Shown here: piece by piece, positions 52,606 through 60,522 of the stretch | Layout: each line of letters begins with the position of its first letter | Numbering within the stretch: the first letter of the stretch is position 1 | The notes under the pieces: model-generated | What the model saw: the letters and a program-made list of their open reading frames with translations, nothing else | What the model was told of the DNA's origin: nothing | Databases searched by the model: none | Made by a program: the position numbers and the translations under genes | Source: Bacillota bacterium | GTDB lineage: Bacteria > Bacillota > Clostridia > Ch29 | Length of the DNA: 64,000 nt | Assembly (NCBI GenBank): GCA_013540605.1 | Contig: JABVCK010000004.1 | Span: forward strand, 1 to 64,000 | Direction of reading: 5' to 3'

Positions 52606-53248
52606 CCTGTTTCTCTTCCTTAATCGACATATATAATAAGGCGTTTACAATGGCGGCCGCGACATTGCTCCCGCCCTTCCGGCCTTCGGATATGATATAG
52701 GGTACGCCACATTTTTTGATGAGCTCCTTTGACGCCACCACATTGACAAATCCTACAGGTACACCGATGACGAGTTTCGGTTTCAACACCCCTTCCACAA
52801 CCAGCCCGTAAAGCCTGATCAGCGCGGTGGGGGCGTTGCCGATGACGAATATTTTATTGTTTGCATCCCGGGCAGCCTTTTCCATGGAGACCGCAGCCCT
52901 TGTAATGCCTCTCGCGGCGGCTTCCCCGGCAACGGCTTCATCGTGCATCAGGCAGTTGACGGATGAGCCAAGCCTGGCCAGCGCCTTCCTGTTTATCCCG
53001 GCCTCCGCCATTTTGGTATCCGTGATGATGCCGCAGCCGGATTTCAGCGCTTTCATCCCCTCTTCAACCGCATTCTCACCGATTTTCAGGATGTCTGCAT
53101 AATCAAAATCTGCGGTGGCATGGATAACCCTTTTGATGACAGGCTCATGCAGGGGGGCAAAGGACCTCTCCCCCAGAATTTCTGTTATCATATCAAAGCT
53201 TTTGTTTTCGATTTCCTTTGGATTGGTTACGGCGATGCTTTCCGGCAT
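52598..53248 (-). CDS. cbiC: Cobalt-precorrin-8 methylmutase CbiC
   Basis: The protein of about 216 residues has the CbiC motifs VIKRVIHATADFDYADIL (with the catalytic histidine), IITDTKMAEAGINR, LVIGVPVGFVNVVASKELIK and YIISEGRKGGSNVAAAIVNA. It moves the C11 methyl to C12 to give cobyrinate. The start is ATG 53248 behind ggggaggagaagcc; the open frame upstream of it is leader sequence. It is the first gene of the operon, about 95 bp after the riboswitch terminator. Confidence 0.95.
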   Translation of the reverse strand: MPESIAVTNPKEIENKSFDMITEILGERSFAPLHEPVIKRVIHATADFDYADILKIGENAVEEGMKALKSGCGIITDTKMAEAGINRKALARLGSSVNCLMHDEAVAGEAAARGITRAAVSMEKAARDANNKIFVIGNAPTALIRLYGLVVEGVLKPKLVIGVPVGFVNVVASKELIKKCGVPYIISEGRKGGSNVAAAIVNALLYMSIKEEKQDG

Positions 53249-53341
53249 GGCTTCTCCTCCCCGTTGAACAGCAGAGCAACGGAAGGGTTGACCGTCAGCC
53301 GGTAAAGTGCGGAAGTGCTTCAAAGAAGTGCAATTCAAAGC

Positions 53342-53376
53342 AAAAAACCTCATGTCCTACATGGACATGAGGTTTT
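53342..53376 (-). terminator. Terminator of the cobalamin riboswitch expression platform
   Basis: A perfect 14-bp stem (aaaacctcatgtcc / ggacatgaggtttt) with a 5-nt loop ends in a run of T on the minus strand. It lies between the aptamer and cbiC, so ligand binding can control read-through into the 20-kb operon. Confidence 0.85.
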
Positions 53377-53431
53377 AAAAACGCACGATATATCTACCGT
53401 CTCTACCATTCATTTCCCCATCGCTCGTAGG

Positions 53432-53612
53432 TTCAACAATGAATATGCTGCAAGCAGGTCTTCTGGCTCAAGGATCATTGTCATCCATACCTTCCCGGTT
53501 TCCCAGTGGATTATCCGGACTCCTCCCCTTTCACAGCGGCGGGACCGCACGGGATTCTCACCCGTTTCCCTATTATGCCGGTTTTACCCGGACACTTGCG
53601 CTATCTATTCAG
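53432..53612 (-). promoter_or_regulatory. Cobalamin (B12) riboswitch aptamer
   Basis: The minus strand has the expected landmarks in order: gaaacgggtgagaatcccgtgcggtcccgccgctgtga, ggaggagtccggata, actgggaaaccgggaaggta and the B12-box-like gagccagaagacctgc (plus about 53454-53469). Adenosylcobalamin binding is expected to favour termination at the hairpin downstream and so repress the cbi operon. Confidence 0.93.
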
Positions 53613-53620
53613 TTTTTTTC

Positions 53621-53649
53621 ATCATATCATTTATAGCTATAAAACTCAA
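53621..53649 (-). promoter_or_regulatory. Promoter of the cobalamin operon
   Basis: On the minus strand TTGAGT (plus 53644-53649) and TATGAT (plus 53621-53626) are 17 bp apart, with transcription expected to start just before the riboswitch. It lies immediately after the stop codon side of the YkuK-like gene. Confidence 0.8.
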
Positions 53650-53653
53650 TACA

Positions 53654-54118
53654 TTATTTGGAGATCCTGTCTGCGATAGTGCTCGCACAGTAGGAGTTGG
53701 GTTTTATCTTGCATTCGAACCCGCAGGCCTTGACCCATCCCACTATTTCGGATATATAGTTTGATGTAGGACCATTTGTCCCCGCATCCACGTGTATGGC
53801 AGTAATGTTGCAATCCAGGTTGTCCTGTTTGAACCTCTTGGCAAGCTTGGAAGCCAATTCAAGGCTTAGGGATGTTTCATGCACCAATTTCTGCCTGACA
53901 CTGGCAATAATCTTGGAGTACTTCGTTTCGGTGAAGTATATTCCACCTTTGCCTTTTCTCCATACCGCTACGCACAATACCGTTTTGGTAAGATTATGGT
54001 TCTGGGAATCAGCGCCTACCGTTATCTCATACTCATACTCAGGGTATTCGCAAACGAAATCCTTAATCAATGAGTACATTTTTTCGAAGGATACCCTCCC
54101 ATGGGTGGGACTCCACAT
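53654..54118 (-). CDS. YkuK-like RNase H-fold protein (DUF458)
   Basis: The 154-residue protein reads VGADSQNHNLTKTVLCVAVW near residue 34, AIHVDAGTNGPTSNYISEIV near 105 and ends in a helical segment with GFECKIKPNSYCASTIADRI. This is the pattern of DUF458/YkuK proteins, which share an RNase H-like fold with spaced acidic residues. The biochemical role is not established. The ATG follows aagctggtgacgtt. It runs into the cobalamin operon promoter. Confidence 0.85.
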   Translation of the reverse strand: MWSPTHGRVSFEKMYSLIKDFVCEYPEYEYEITVGADSQNHNLTKTVLCVAVWRKGKGGIYFTETKYSKIIASVRQKLVHETSLSLELASKLAKRFKQDNLDCNITAIHVDAGTNGPTSNYISEIVGWVKACGFECKIKPNSYCASTIADRISK

Positions 54119-54533
54119 AACGTCACCAGCTTTCGTTATCCTAATGAAATTCCTGACTCGGTTTCACTGCTGCATTTTTATTGATAAACGGCACTATTAA
54201 ATTATACACCTAATCAAAGCATTATACAATTCATAGGCTGTTCGGCCGATTAACCTTACAATATCCTGACAGGAAAAAACATAATATGAAACAGGCCCAC
54301 ATTACACTATAGTTTTGTTCTACCGCTAGTATTTCTCTAAACCCGTCAAATATTTTTCACTCTGGCATTGAGGCTTTGCTTCGGAATCCTGCTGTTGGAT
54401 TGTTAATATGGAGACAAGCTTTGACTTATGTTTATTAAATGAAGTATTATTAAACTAAGCAAAAACTCCGATAGAATAATTAGGATACTACCGGGTTTAC
54501 TCCGGATCTGTCCTTATAGGGGAGGAATTTTCT
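54119..54533. other. Divergent intergenic region with promoter of the degS-like gene
   Basis: No gene was found in these 415 bp between two diverging genes. TTGACT (54422-54427) and TATTAT (54446-54451), 18 bp apart, form a likely plus-strand promoter. A short inverted sequence (accgggtttactccggat) lies just before the ribosome-binding site. Confidence 0.6.
54422..54451 (+). promoter_or_regulatory. Likely promoter of the degS/degU-type operon
   Basis: The sequence has a -35 TTGACT and a -10 TATTAT with an 18-bp spacer, about 80 bp upstream of the histidine kinase start codon. Confidence 0.65.
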
Positions 54534-55661
54534 TTGGCTGACTTTGATTTGAAGGTTTTGGATAGAATCCTGTCTGAAACCATACAAAAAATCCAGGATG
54601 GTAAAAGTGAAGTGGATGAAATCAGTAATCAGGTTAACGATGAATGCGATAAGATAAAAAAAGACCTGGAAGAGATCAGCAAAAAGGTTAGAAGTATCAT
54701 TGAAAAGGTTGACAGCTTCCAGTATAAGGAACAGCTTGCCCGGTATGAGCTGTTCACCGTTAATAGGGATTATCAACTGAATACCGAAGATGATATGAAA
54801 AAGGCCTATGATACTGCCATGGAGCTTCAGGTAAAATACCGTGAGCTGCAAAATGAGGAAAAGCTCTTAAGGCAGGAAAGGGATAGACTGGCCAGAAGAT
54901 ATAGAAAGCTTTCCAATACCGCTGAGAGGGCCAAAAACCTGTCGGCCCAGATTACGGAAGTTATAGACTACCTGGCCCAGAGCCTGGAGGGTATGTCGAG
55001 CTACGTCAAGAAGCTGAAAAGTAAAGATGATATGGTTATGACAATAATTAAAGCCCAGGAAGAGGAAAGAAAATCAATAGCAAGGGAAATACATGATGGT
55101 CCCGCACAGGCTATTTCAAATGTGGTAATCCGGGCTGAAATATGCAGGCAGCTGGGTATAGACAGCCCAGAGCTGCTGGAGGAGCTTGAGGGATTGGAAA
55201 GAACAGCCAACAACAGCCTTGAAGATATAAGGAGAATAATATTTAACCTCAGGCCTATGCATCTTGACGACCTTGGCTTAATCTATGCGGTAAAAAAATA
55301 CTGTGAAGAGTTTCAAAAGCAGACCGGCATTGATGTTGTAATCGAATACACAGGAAATGATAAACGTTTTGATGGCACCCTTGAAATCTCAATGTACAGG
55401 ATTATTCAGGAAATACTGAACAATGCCAGGAAACACTCCAGGGCAAGCAGCATCATCGTCAGCTTTAATAATACGCCCCTGGTACTAAACGTTAATATAA
55501 AGGATGATGGTATCGGTTTTATTCCCGAGCAGGTCGACTACACAAAGCACTTTGGACTGAAAGGAATCCGAGAAAGGGTTAACCTTATGGATGGCAGTAT
55601 GGAAATAAAATCCGCTGCAGGCAAGGGCACTGAAATTATTATAGAAGTTCCTTTCAAGTAA
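54534..55661 (+). CDS. DegS-type sensor histidine kinase
   Basis: The 375-residue protein has no membrane segment. The first 165 residues form a long coiled coil. A HisKA_3 dimerisation domain carries the phospho-accepting histidine in SIAREIHDGPAQAISNVVIR (about 190), and a HATPase domain has IIQEILNNARKHSRAS (N box) and DDGIGFIPE and GLKGIRERV (G boxes). It belongs to the NarL-type kinase group, like DegS. The start is TTG behind ggggaggaattttc. Its partner regulator follows 13 bp later. Its position before the tad genes suggests control of the pilus. Confidence 0.93.
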   Translation: MADFDLKVLDRILSETIQKIQDGKSEVDEISNQVNDECDKIKKDLEEISKKVRSIIEKVDSFQYKEQLARYELFTVNRDYQLNTEDDMKKAYDTAMELQVKYRELQNEEKLLRQERDRLARRYRKLSNTAERAKNLSAQITEVIDYLAQSLEGMSSYVKKLKSKDDMVMTIIKAQEEERKSIAREIHDGPAQAISNVVIRAEICRQLGIDSPELLEELEGLERTANNSLEDIRRIIFNLRPMHLDDLGLIYAVKKYCEEFQKQTGIDVVIEYTGNDKRFDGTLEISMYRIIQEILNNARKHSRASSIIVSFNNTPLVLNVNIKDDGIGFIPEQVDYTKHFGLKGIRERVNLMDGSMEIKSAAGKGTEIIIEVPFK

Positions 55662-55674
55662 AAGGAGGGGAATT

Positions 55675-56319
55675 ATGAGCTCGATAAGATTGATGGTTGT
55701 GGATGACCATCCAATTGTAAGGCAAGGTCTTATAAAACTGATAGAGATGAATGACCGATTCAAGGTAATAGCCGAGGCATCGAACGGTTTAGAGGCAATA
55801 AGAATGTCTTCAAAGTACGCACCGGATATAATCCTGATGGATATCAATATGCCTGACATGGACGGCATCGAGGCCTGCAGGGAAATAACCGGACAAAATG
55901 CTGATGCAAAGGTTATTGCTTTAACCGTATGCGAAGAAATCGATAAAATCACAGAAGCCCTTGCTGCAGGTGCAAAGGGCTATATTCTAAAGAATACAAA
56001 CCTGGAAAACCTGACCAGGATAATCAGGGAAGTTTATGAGGGCAAAGCTTATATTGACCCTTCGGTTACCACAGGCTTGATTGACCAGTATACCCGGTTT
56101 GCCCAACAGCTCAAGGAGCATAACCCCTGTCCCCTATCGGACAGGGAAGTACAGGTCCTGAAACTGGTATCAAAGGGCCGGACAAACAAGGAGATTGCAG
56201 GGGAATTGGTCATAAGCGAAAAAACAGTAAAAAACCATGTTACCAATATTCTCAGCAAGCTGGACGCGAATGACAGGACAGAGGCAAGCGTTATCGCAAT
56301 GAAAAAAGGATACATATAG
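55675..56319 (+). CDS. DegU-type LuxR/NarL-family response regulator
   Basis: The 214-residue protein has a receiver domain with MVVDDHPIVRQGLIKLIE, the phospho-acceptor aspartate in DIILMDINMPDMDG (about 55) and the lysine in AAGAKGYILKNTNLEN. The C-terminal LuxR helix-turn-helix reads LSDREVQVLKLVSKGRTNKE and then ISEKTVKNHVTNILSKLDAN. It is phosphorylated by the kinase upstream and acts on unknown promoters, the flp/tad operon being a candidate. A terminator follows. Confidence 0.94.
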   Translation: MSSIRLMVVDDHPIVRQGLIKLIEMNDRFKVIAEASNGLEAIRMSSKYAPDIILMDINMPDMDGIEACREITGQNADAKVIALTVCEEIDKITEALAAGAKGYILKNTNLENLTRIIREVYEGKAYIDPSVTTGLIDQYTRFAQQLKEHNPCPLSDREVQVLKLVSKGRTNKEIAGELVISEKTVKNHVTNILSKLDANDRTEASVIAMKKGYI

Positions 56320-56326
56320 GTATTCG

Positions 56327-56363
56327 GGGACCCGGGCTGATATAGGCCGGGTCCCATGTTTTA
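56327..56363 (+). terminator. Rho-independent terminator after the degU-like gene
   Basis: A gggacccgg / ccgggtccc stem is followed by atgttttatt. It separates the two-component genes from the pilus operon. Confidence 0.8.
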
Positions 56364-56494
56364 TTCTGGAATATCTGCCTATTAAGAAATAAGCACAATG
56401 CTATGCATAAATGCTCCATAAGGCCGATGTGAGTTTTTCCCCTGAATGATATTATCTATACACAAGAACTCAAATGAAGGGAGTGCATGAAAAC

Positions 56495-56665
56495 ATGCTG
56501 AGCATGATAAAGAATTTTCTAAGCGATGAAAGAGGACAGGCTTCAACCGAATATGGAGTTATCATTGGAGTCATTGCCGTAGGTATTATAGCTGCCGCAA
56601 TCATTTTCAGGGATAAGATTATAAATGTATTCACAAATGCAGGCAATGAATTGGACGGCATTTAG
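56495..56665 (+). CDS. Flp/Fap-type type IVb pilin
   Basis: The short protein (about 56 residues) has a basic leader, FLSDERGQASTEYGVIIGVI, in which the prepilin cleavage Gly and the later Glu-Tyr pair of Flp pilins are present. A hydrophobic helix follows (AVGIIAAAIIFRDKI). It is the major pilus subunit. The start at 56495 has gggag 11 bases upstream; an ATG seven codons earlier has none. A terminator directly after it should keep pilin levels above those of the assembly proteins. Confidence 0.92.
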   Translation: MLSMIKNFLSDERGQASTEYGVIIGVIAVGIIAAAIIFRDKIINVFTNAGNELDGI

Positions 56666-56684
56666 TCTGTACAAGGGATTTTTT

Positions 56685-56717
56685 GTCCTGCTGATATAAA
56701 AGGCAGGACTTTTTTTT
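56685..56717 (+). terminator. Terminator/attenuator between flp and cpaA
   Basis: A gtcctgc / gcaggac stem with an 11-nt loop is followed by eight T. It lies inside the pilus operon just after flp and likely gives partial read-through into cpaA and beyond. Confidence 0.85.
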
Positions 56718-56741
56718 AGAAAAAACCGGGGAGGGATTTTC

Positions 56742-57242
56742 ATGAAGGCCATGTTTCTTCTTCTGATACTGCTGTTTTGCACAATCACAGACATTAAAGA
56801 AAGAAGAATATACAATGAAGTACTGCTGATCGGCATTATACTTGCTCTTATACTAAACCTCCACGAAAGCCGAACCACGGGATTGCTTGAGATGATTAAA
56901 GGGATGGCCATAGGGACTTCGGTATTCTTTATACCTTACCTGCTTGGGTGGCTGGGTGCCGGAGACGCTAAACTGACCGGCATCATTGGCGCTTTCGAAG
57001 GCTGGAGATTTGTATTGTATTGTACGCTTTCAATCGCTGTAGCCGGTGGATTGATCTCTGTTTTCCTTCTTATCAGGGATAGGAAGACCGGTTCACTGTT
57101 CCAGAACCTGCACATGCTTTTCCTCACAAAATCACCCCACTACCTTCATGACAAAGAGCAGCAGCACACTTTCCCCTATGCAGCAGCTATCCTTATAGGT
57201 ACGGGCATTACTTTAGTGCTGCAGGTGATCGGCTATGTTTAA
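56742..57242 (+). CDS. Prepilin peptidase, A24 family (CpaA/TadV)
   Basis: The 166-residue membrane protein has the two catalytic aspartates of A24 peptidases: one in FCTITDIKERRIYNE after the first helix, and one in LGWLGAGDAKLTGIIGAF (GxGD motif). Four membrane segments are visible. It processes the Flp pilin and TadE/TadG-like pseudopilins. The start follows ggggagggattttc; the end overlaps tadE by 8 bp. Confidence 0.92.
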   Translation: MKAMFLLLILLFCTITDIKERRIYNEVLLIGIILALILNLHESRTTGLLEMIKGMAIGTSVFFIPYLLGWLGAGDAKLTGIIGAFEGWRFVLYCTLSIAVAGGLISVFLLIRDRKTGSLFQNLHMLFLTKSPHYLHDKEQQHTFPYAAAILIGTGITLVLQVIGYV

Positions 57243-57627
57243 AGGTTTTTGGAAAAGGAATGACGGCCAGGCCCTAGTGGAATTCTCTATCTCACTGCCG
57301 GTACTGCTCCTTCTGATTGTTGGAATACTGGAATTCTCAAAGCTCGGCGGCGCCCTGCTGATGGTTAATTACGGGGCAAGGGAAGGGGCAAGGATTGCCT
57401 CCCTCGGCGCCAGTGACAGCGCAATAATACAGAAGATTAAGCAGTCAACCGTTCTGCTTGATGACAGCAGGATGGTAATAAATATTTCCCCTGATACATT
57501 CAGGACAAGCAATGAAAACGTGACAATTACGGTGCAGTATCCGGTTGATATCAACATCCCCATTATTAATAAGATAATAGGCACTCCAAAGTGGGTCAGG
57601 GGTGAACTGACCATGAGGGTCGAATAG
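57235..57627 (+). CDS. TadE-like pseudopilin
   Basis: The 130-residue protein begins with a short basic leader and NDGQALVEFSISLPVLLLLI, in which a Glu five residues into the helix is the TadE-type feature, followed by GAREGARIASLGA. The C-terminal half is a small extracytoplasmic beta-rich domain. It is a minor pilin-like component of the Flp pilus. It overlaps cpaA by 8 bp. Confidence 0.9.
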   Translation: MFKGFWKRNDGQALVEFSISLPVLLLLIVGILEFSKLGGALLMVNYGAREGARIASLGASDSAIIQKIKQSTVLLDDSRMVINISPDTFRTSNENVTITVQYPVDINIPIINKIIGTPKWVRGELTMRVE

Positions 57628-57643
57628 AATGGAGGTGCTATCC

Positions 57644-58567
57644 GTGATTAGTTTTTTAAAAAAAGAAAACGGGGCAGTCCTGATGCTGTTTGCCATCCTG
57701 CTGCCTGTCCTTCTTGGCTGTACTGCAATTGTCGTGGATTTCGGCAGCCAGTATGCATGTAAAGTCAGGTTGGACAACATCGCCCAAGCCGCTGCCCTGG
57801 CAGCCGCGCAGGACCTTCAGGCAGACGCCGGCCTCGCAGAGGATAAGGCCTATGAATACCTTAACCTGAACGGCATTGAGGACCAGCACGCGCAGGTACA
57901 GGTATCCGGTTATGACAACAGCGTTGAGGTTACCATTCAAAGAGACGTCGATTTTTTCTTTGGGCGGATACTTGGGCTCGAAGACAGGAGGATTTCTTCA
58001 AAGGCAAAAGCAATAAGCACAGGCCTGACTTCCCTAAGTGGCGCCGCTCCCCTTGGAATACTCTCCCAGGACTTTGTCTATGGCCAGCTGTATAAGCTCA
58101 AGTGCGGGGCCCCCCCCGAATTCGGTTCAGGCAATTTCGGTGCTCTGAGGTTAGGGGGTTCAGGCTCTTCAGTTTATGAAGAAAATCTCAAATACGGGTA
58201 CCAGGGAAAAATTGAAGTAGGAGATATTATAGAAACAAAGAGCGGGAACATATCAGGCCCAACCCAGCGGGCTATAAGTTACAGGTTTTCCCAGGACAGC
58301 AGGGTTCCCCCCAATACAATTGACGACTACGACAGAAACGCCCCCCAGATAATATATATTCCTGTGGTTGAGCCTTACCAGACAAATGATAACCACGTAT
58401 ATTCCGTGAGGGTTCTGGGGTTTGCCGCATTCTTCGTAGCCGGGATACCCGGCAGCGGTGATGATAGCGAGATAGAAGGCTATTTTATCAGAACCGTACA
58501 CAGCGGAACTGGCTCAGAAGGCCAGCCGGACTATGGTCTGACAACTTCAAAACTGGTTAATCCATAA
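57644..58567 (+). CDS. TadG-like pilus assembly protein
   Basis: The protein of about 307 residues begins FLKKENGAVLMLFAILLPVL, a TadE/TadG-type hydrophobic N-terminus, then VDFGSQYACKVRLDNIAQAA and ALAAAQDLQADAGL, the usual TadG block of alanine-rich helices. A long extracytoplasmic region follows; no von Willebrand A domain is clear. GTG at 57644 behind ggaggtgctatcc is the better start than the ATG at 57629, which lies in the ribosome-binding site. Confidence 0.85.
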   Translation: MISFLKKENGAVLMLFAILLPVLLGCTAIVVDFGSQYACKVRLDNIAQAAALAAAQDLQADAGLAEDKAYEYLNLNGIEDQHAQVQVSGYDNSVEVTIQRDVDFFFGRILGLEDRRISSKAKAISTGLTSLSGAAPLGILSQDFVYGQLYKLKCGAPPEFGSGNFGALRLGGSGSSVYEENLKYGYQGKIEVGDIIETKSGNISGPTQRAISYRFSQDSRVPPNTIDDYDRNAPQIIYIPVVEPYQTNDNHVYSVRVLGFAAFFVAGIPGSGDDSEIEGYFIRTVHSGTGSEGQPDYGLTTSKLVNP

Positions 58568-58579
58568 GGGGGCATTTCC

Positions 58580-59329
58580 TTGAATAGAAAAATAATCGTC
58601 TGGACAGTAATATTGACGCTGGTAACATCGACAGCCATAATATACTATCTTGAAAGCTATAAGAAGTCCATTGACAGCAGGGAATACATCCAGGTCGTGG
58701 TCACAAAACAGACCATCCCAAACAGGACAAAGATCACCCACGATATGGTCGAGCTTGCAACCAAGGATAAAGAATACGTTCATCCAAACACATTTACCGA
58801 TATAAAAAGTGTTGTGGGTACAATTTCCACAATTACCATAGCAAAGGGCGACGAGGTATTAAAAGATTACACAGCCGGTCCGAAAGATATAACAAAGGGA
58901 TTGGCGTTCATTGTACCGGAAGATATGCGGGCGATAACCGTTCCGGTAAACGAAGTGTCAGGGCTGAACTACCTGGTACGGCCGGGGGATATGGTTGACG
59001 TAATCGTTACTTTAAACCTGGACGAAAAACTCAGGGACGGGACCACAAGGTCCTTCCTGCAGAGCAACTATGTGCTCCAAAAGGTATTCGTACTGGCAAC
59101 AAACGATAATCTTGGCTATGATAATGGTTTTAAAATCCAGGACAGCGGTAGCAGTTCGAAAAAAAATACGGTTACCCTTGCGGTATACCCTGAGCATGCC
59201 CTGCCCCTGGCCCTGGCAAGCGACTACGGCACGATACGCCTTCTGTTGAGGAATCCGGCTGACAACGACCTGACTTCTATAAAACCCTTTCTCCTTGAAA
59301 ACTTTATTCGAAAGGATGAAGACCGATGA
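58580..59329 (+). CDS. Flp pilus assembly protein CpaB/RcpC
   Basis: The 249-residue protein has one N-terminal membrane helix (IIVWTVILTLVTSTAIIYYL), a SAF-like domain (VVVTKQTIPNRTKITHDMVE, IAKGDEVLKDYTAGPKD) and the RcpC/CpaB domain (MRAITVPVNEVSGLNYLVRP, GDMVDVIVTLN, VTLAVYPEHALPLALASDYG). It is thought to act in the cell-wall part of the pilus machine. The start is TTG after aagggggcatttcc. It overlaps tadZ by 4 bp. Confidence 0.9.
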   Translation: MNRKIIVWTVILTLVTSTAIIYYLESYKKSIDSREYIQVVVTKQTIPNRTKITHDMVELATKDKEYVHPNTFTDIKSVVGTISTITIAKGDEVLKDYTAGPKDITKGLAFIVPEDMRAITVPVNEVSGLNYLVRPGDMVDVIVTLNLDEKLRDGTTRSFLQSNYVLQKVFVLATNDNLGYDNGFKIQDSGSSSKKNTVTLAVYPEHALPLALASDYGTIRLLLRNPADNDLTSIKPFLLENFIRKDEDR

Positions 59330-60495
59330 GTATAAAGGTCCTGGTAGTTGATGACGTAATTGAAACCTGCAATAATATATCAAAACTCCTTTCCTTTGAT
59401 GAAGAGATTGAAGTCATCGGCAGCGCGTATAACGGGAAAGAGGCATTGAACTTCCTGGAAAAATCCAGGCCGGATATAATCCTGATGGACATCAACATGC
59501 CGGTTATGGACGGTATAGAAGCATCGGAAAAGATTTCGGTCCGGTACCCGGAAATATCAATAATCATGATTACTGTCCAAGGAGAGCTGGAGTATATAAA
59601 GAAGGCTATGGTAGCCGGTGCAAGGGATTATTTAGTTAAACCCTTCACCGCGGACCAGCTGGTAAGCTCAGTGAAGAAGATCCATCAGCTTGACAGCAGG
59701 AAAAACAAGAAAAAAACTCCCGGCCCAACCGCCAAACCAAAGGTAATAACAATATACAGTCCAAAGGGCGGTATCGGGACCACAACAATCGCTGTGAACC
59801 TCGCTGTAATGATGCACCAGCTAACCGAGAAAAAGGTTGTGCTGCTTGACCTGGACCTTCAGTCAAGCGATATTGGGGTTATGCTCGACCTGAAACTGAA
59901 CAAAACAATAAACAATGTCATACAGAACATTGGTTACCTTGATGCAGACCTGCTCAATGAATACCTGTACAAACACAATTCAGGAATAGATGTGCTGCTT
60001 GCTCCTCCCGAACCTCAATACGCTGACCTGGTAACACCTGAATACGTTGAAAGCATAATAAAAGTACTGAAACAATTGTATGACTATATAATTATCGATA
60101 CCTCATGTATTCTCAATACATTTAATATAGACATGATGAACATGTCGGACGAAATACTGTTGATTCTCGCCCTTGAACTGACAACGGTCCGCAGAATAAA
60201 GAAGGTGCTTGAAATACTGAATGAATTTGGCATATCAGGCAGCATAAGGTATGTGTTGAACAGATCGTCGGATGAAATCGGCCTTAACCGCAGGGAAGTG
60301 GAAAAACACCTTGGTATTAAGATTGATAACCATATCTCCTCAAACGGCAAGGTAACAGTAAGCGCACTGAATAAAGGGACTCCCTTTGTTATAAGCAACC
60401 ACACAGCGAAGATAAGCGATGATATTAAGAAGCTGGCGCTGAACTGTGCGGAAGAACTGCCGGAGAAAAGAAAGCGCAGCCTGTTTTCATTCTGA
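59326..60495 (+). CDS. TadZ/CpaE-type protein with complete receiver domain
   Basis: The 389-residue protein fuses a receiver domain (1-120: VLVVDDVIETCNNI, phospho-acceptor region DIILMDINMPVMDG, AGARDYLVKPFTADQL) to a MinD/ParA-like ATPase. The deviant Walker A is in YSPKGGIGTTTIAVNLAVMM, and later blocks include VVLLDLDLQSSDIGVMLDLK and DYIIIDTSCILN. TadZ localises the pilus machine at the membrane. The receiver keeps the DD pair, acceptor Asp and Lys, unlike many TadZ proteins with degenerate domains, so it may be phosphorylated. Confidence 0.92.
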   Translation: MSIKVLVVDDVIETCNNISKLLSFDEEIEVIGSAYNGKEALNFLEKSRPDIILMDINMPVMDGIEASEKISVRYPEISIIMITVQGELEYIKKAMVAGARDYLVKPFTADQLVSSVKKIHQLDSRKNKKKTPGPTAKPKVITIYSPKGGIGTTTIAVNLAVMMHQLTEKKVVLLDLDLQSSDIGVMLDLKLNKTINNVIQNIGYLDADLLNEYLYKHNSGIDVLLAPPEPQYADLVTPEYVESIIKVLKQLYDYIIIDTSCILNTFNIDMMNMSDEILLILALELTTVRRIKKVLEILNEFGISGSIRYVLNRSSDEIGLNRREVEKHLGIKIDNHISSNGKVTVSALNKGTPFVISNHTAKISDDIKKLALNCAEELPEKRKRSLFSF

Positions 60496-60522
60496 CACCA
60501 TATATTATTGGAGGGGTTATAG

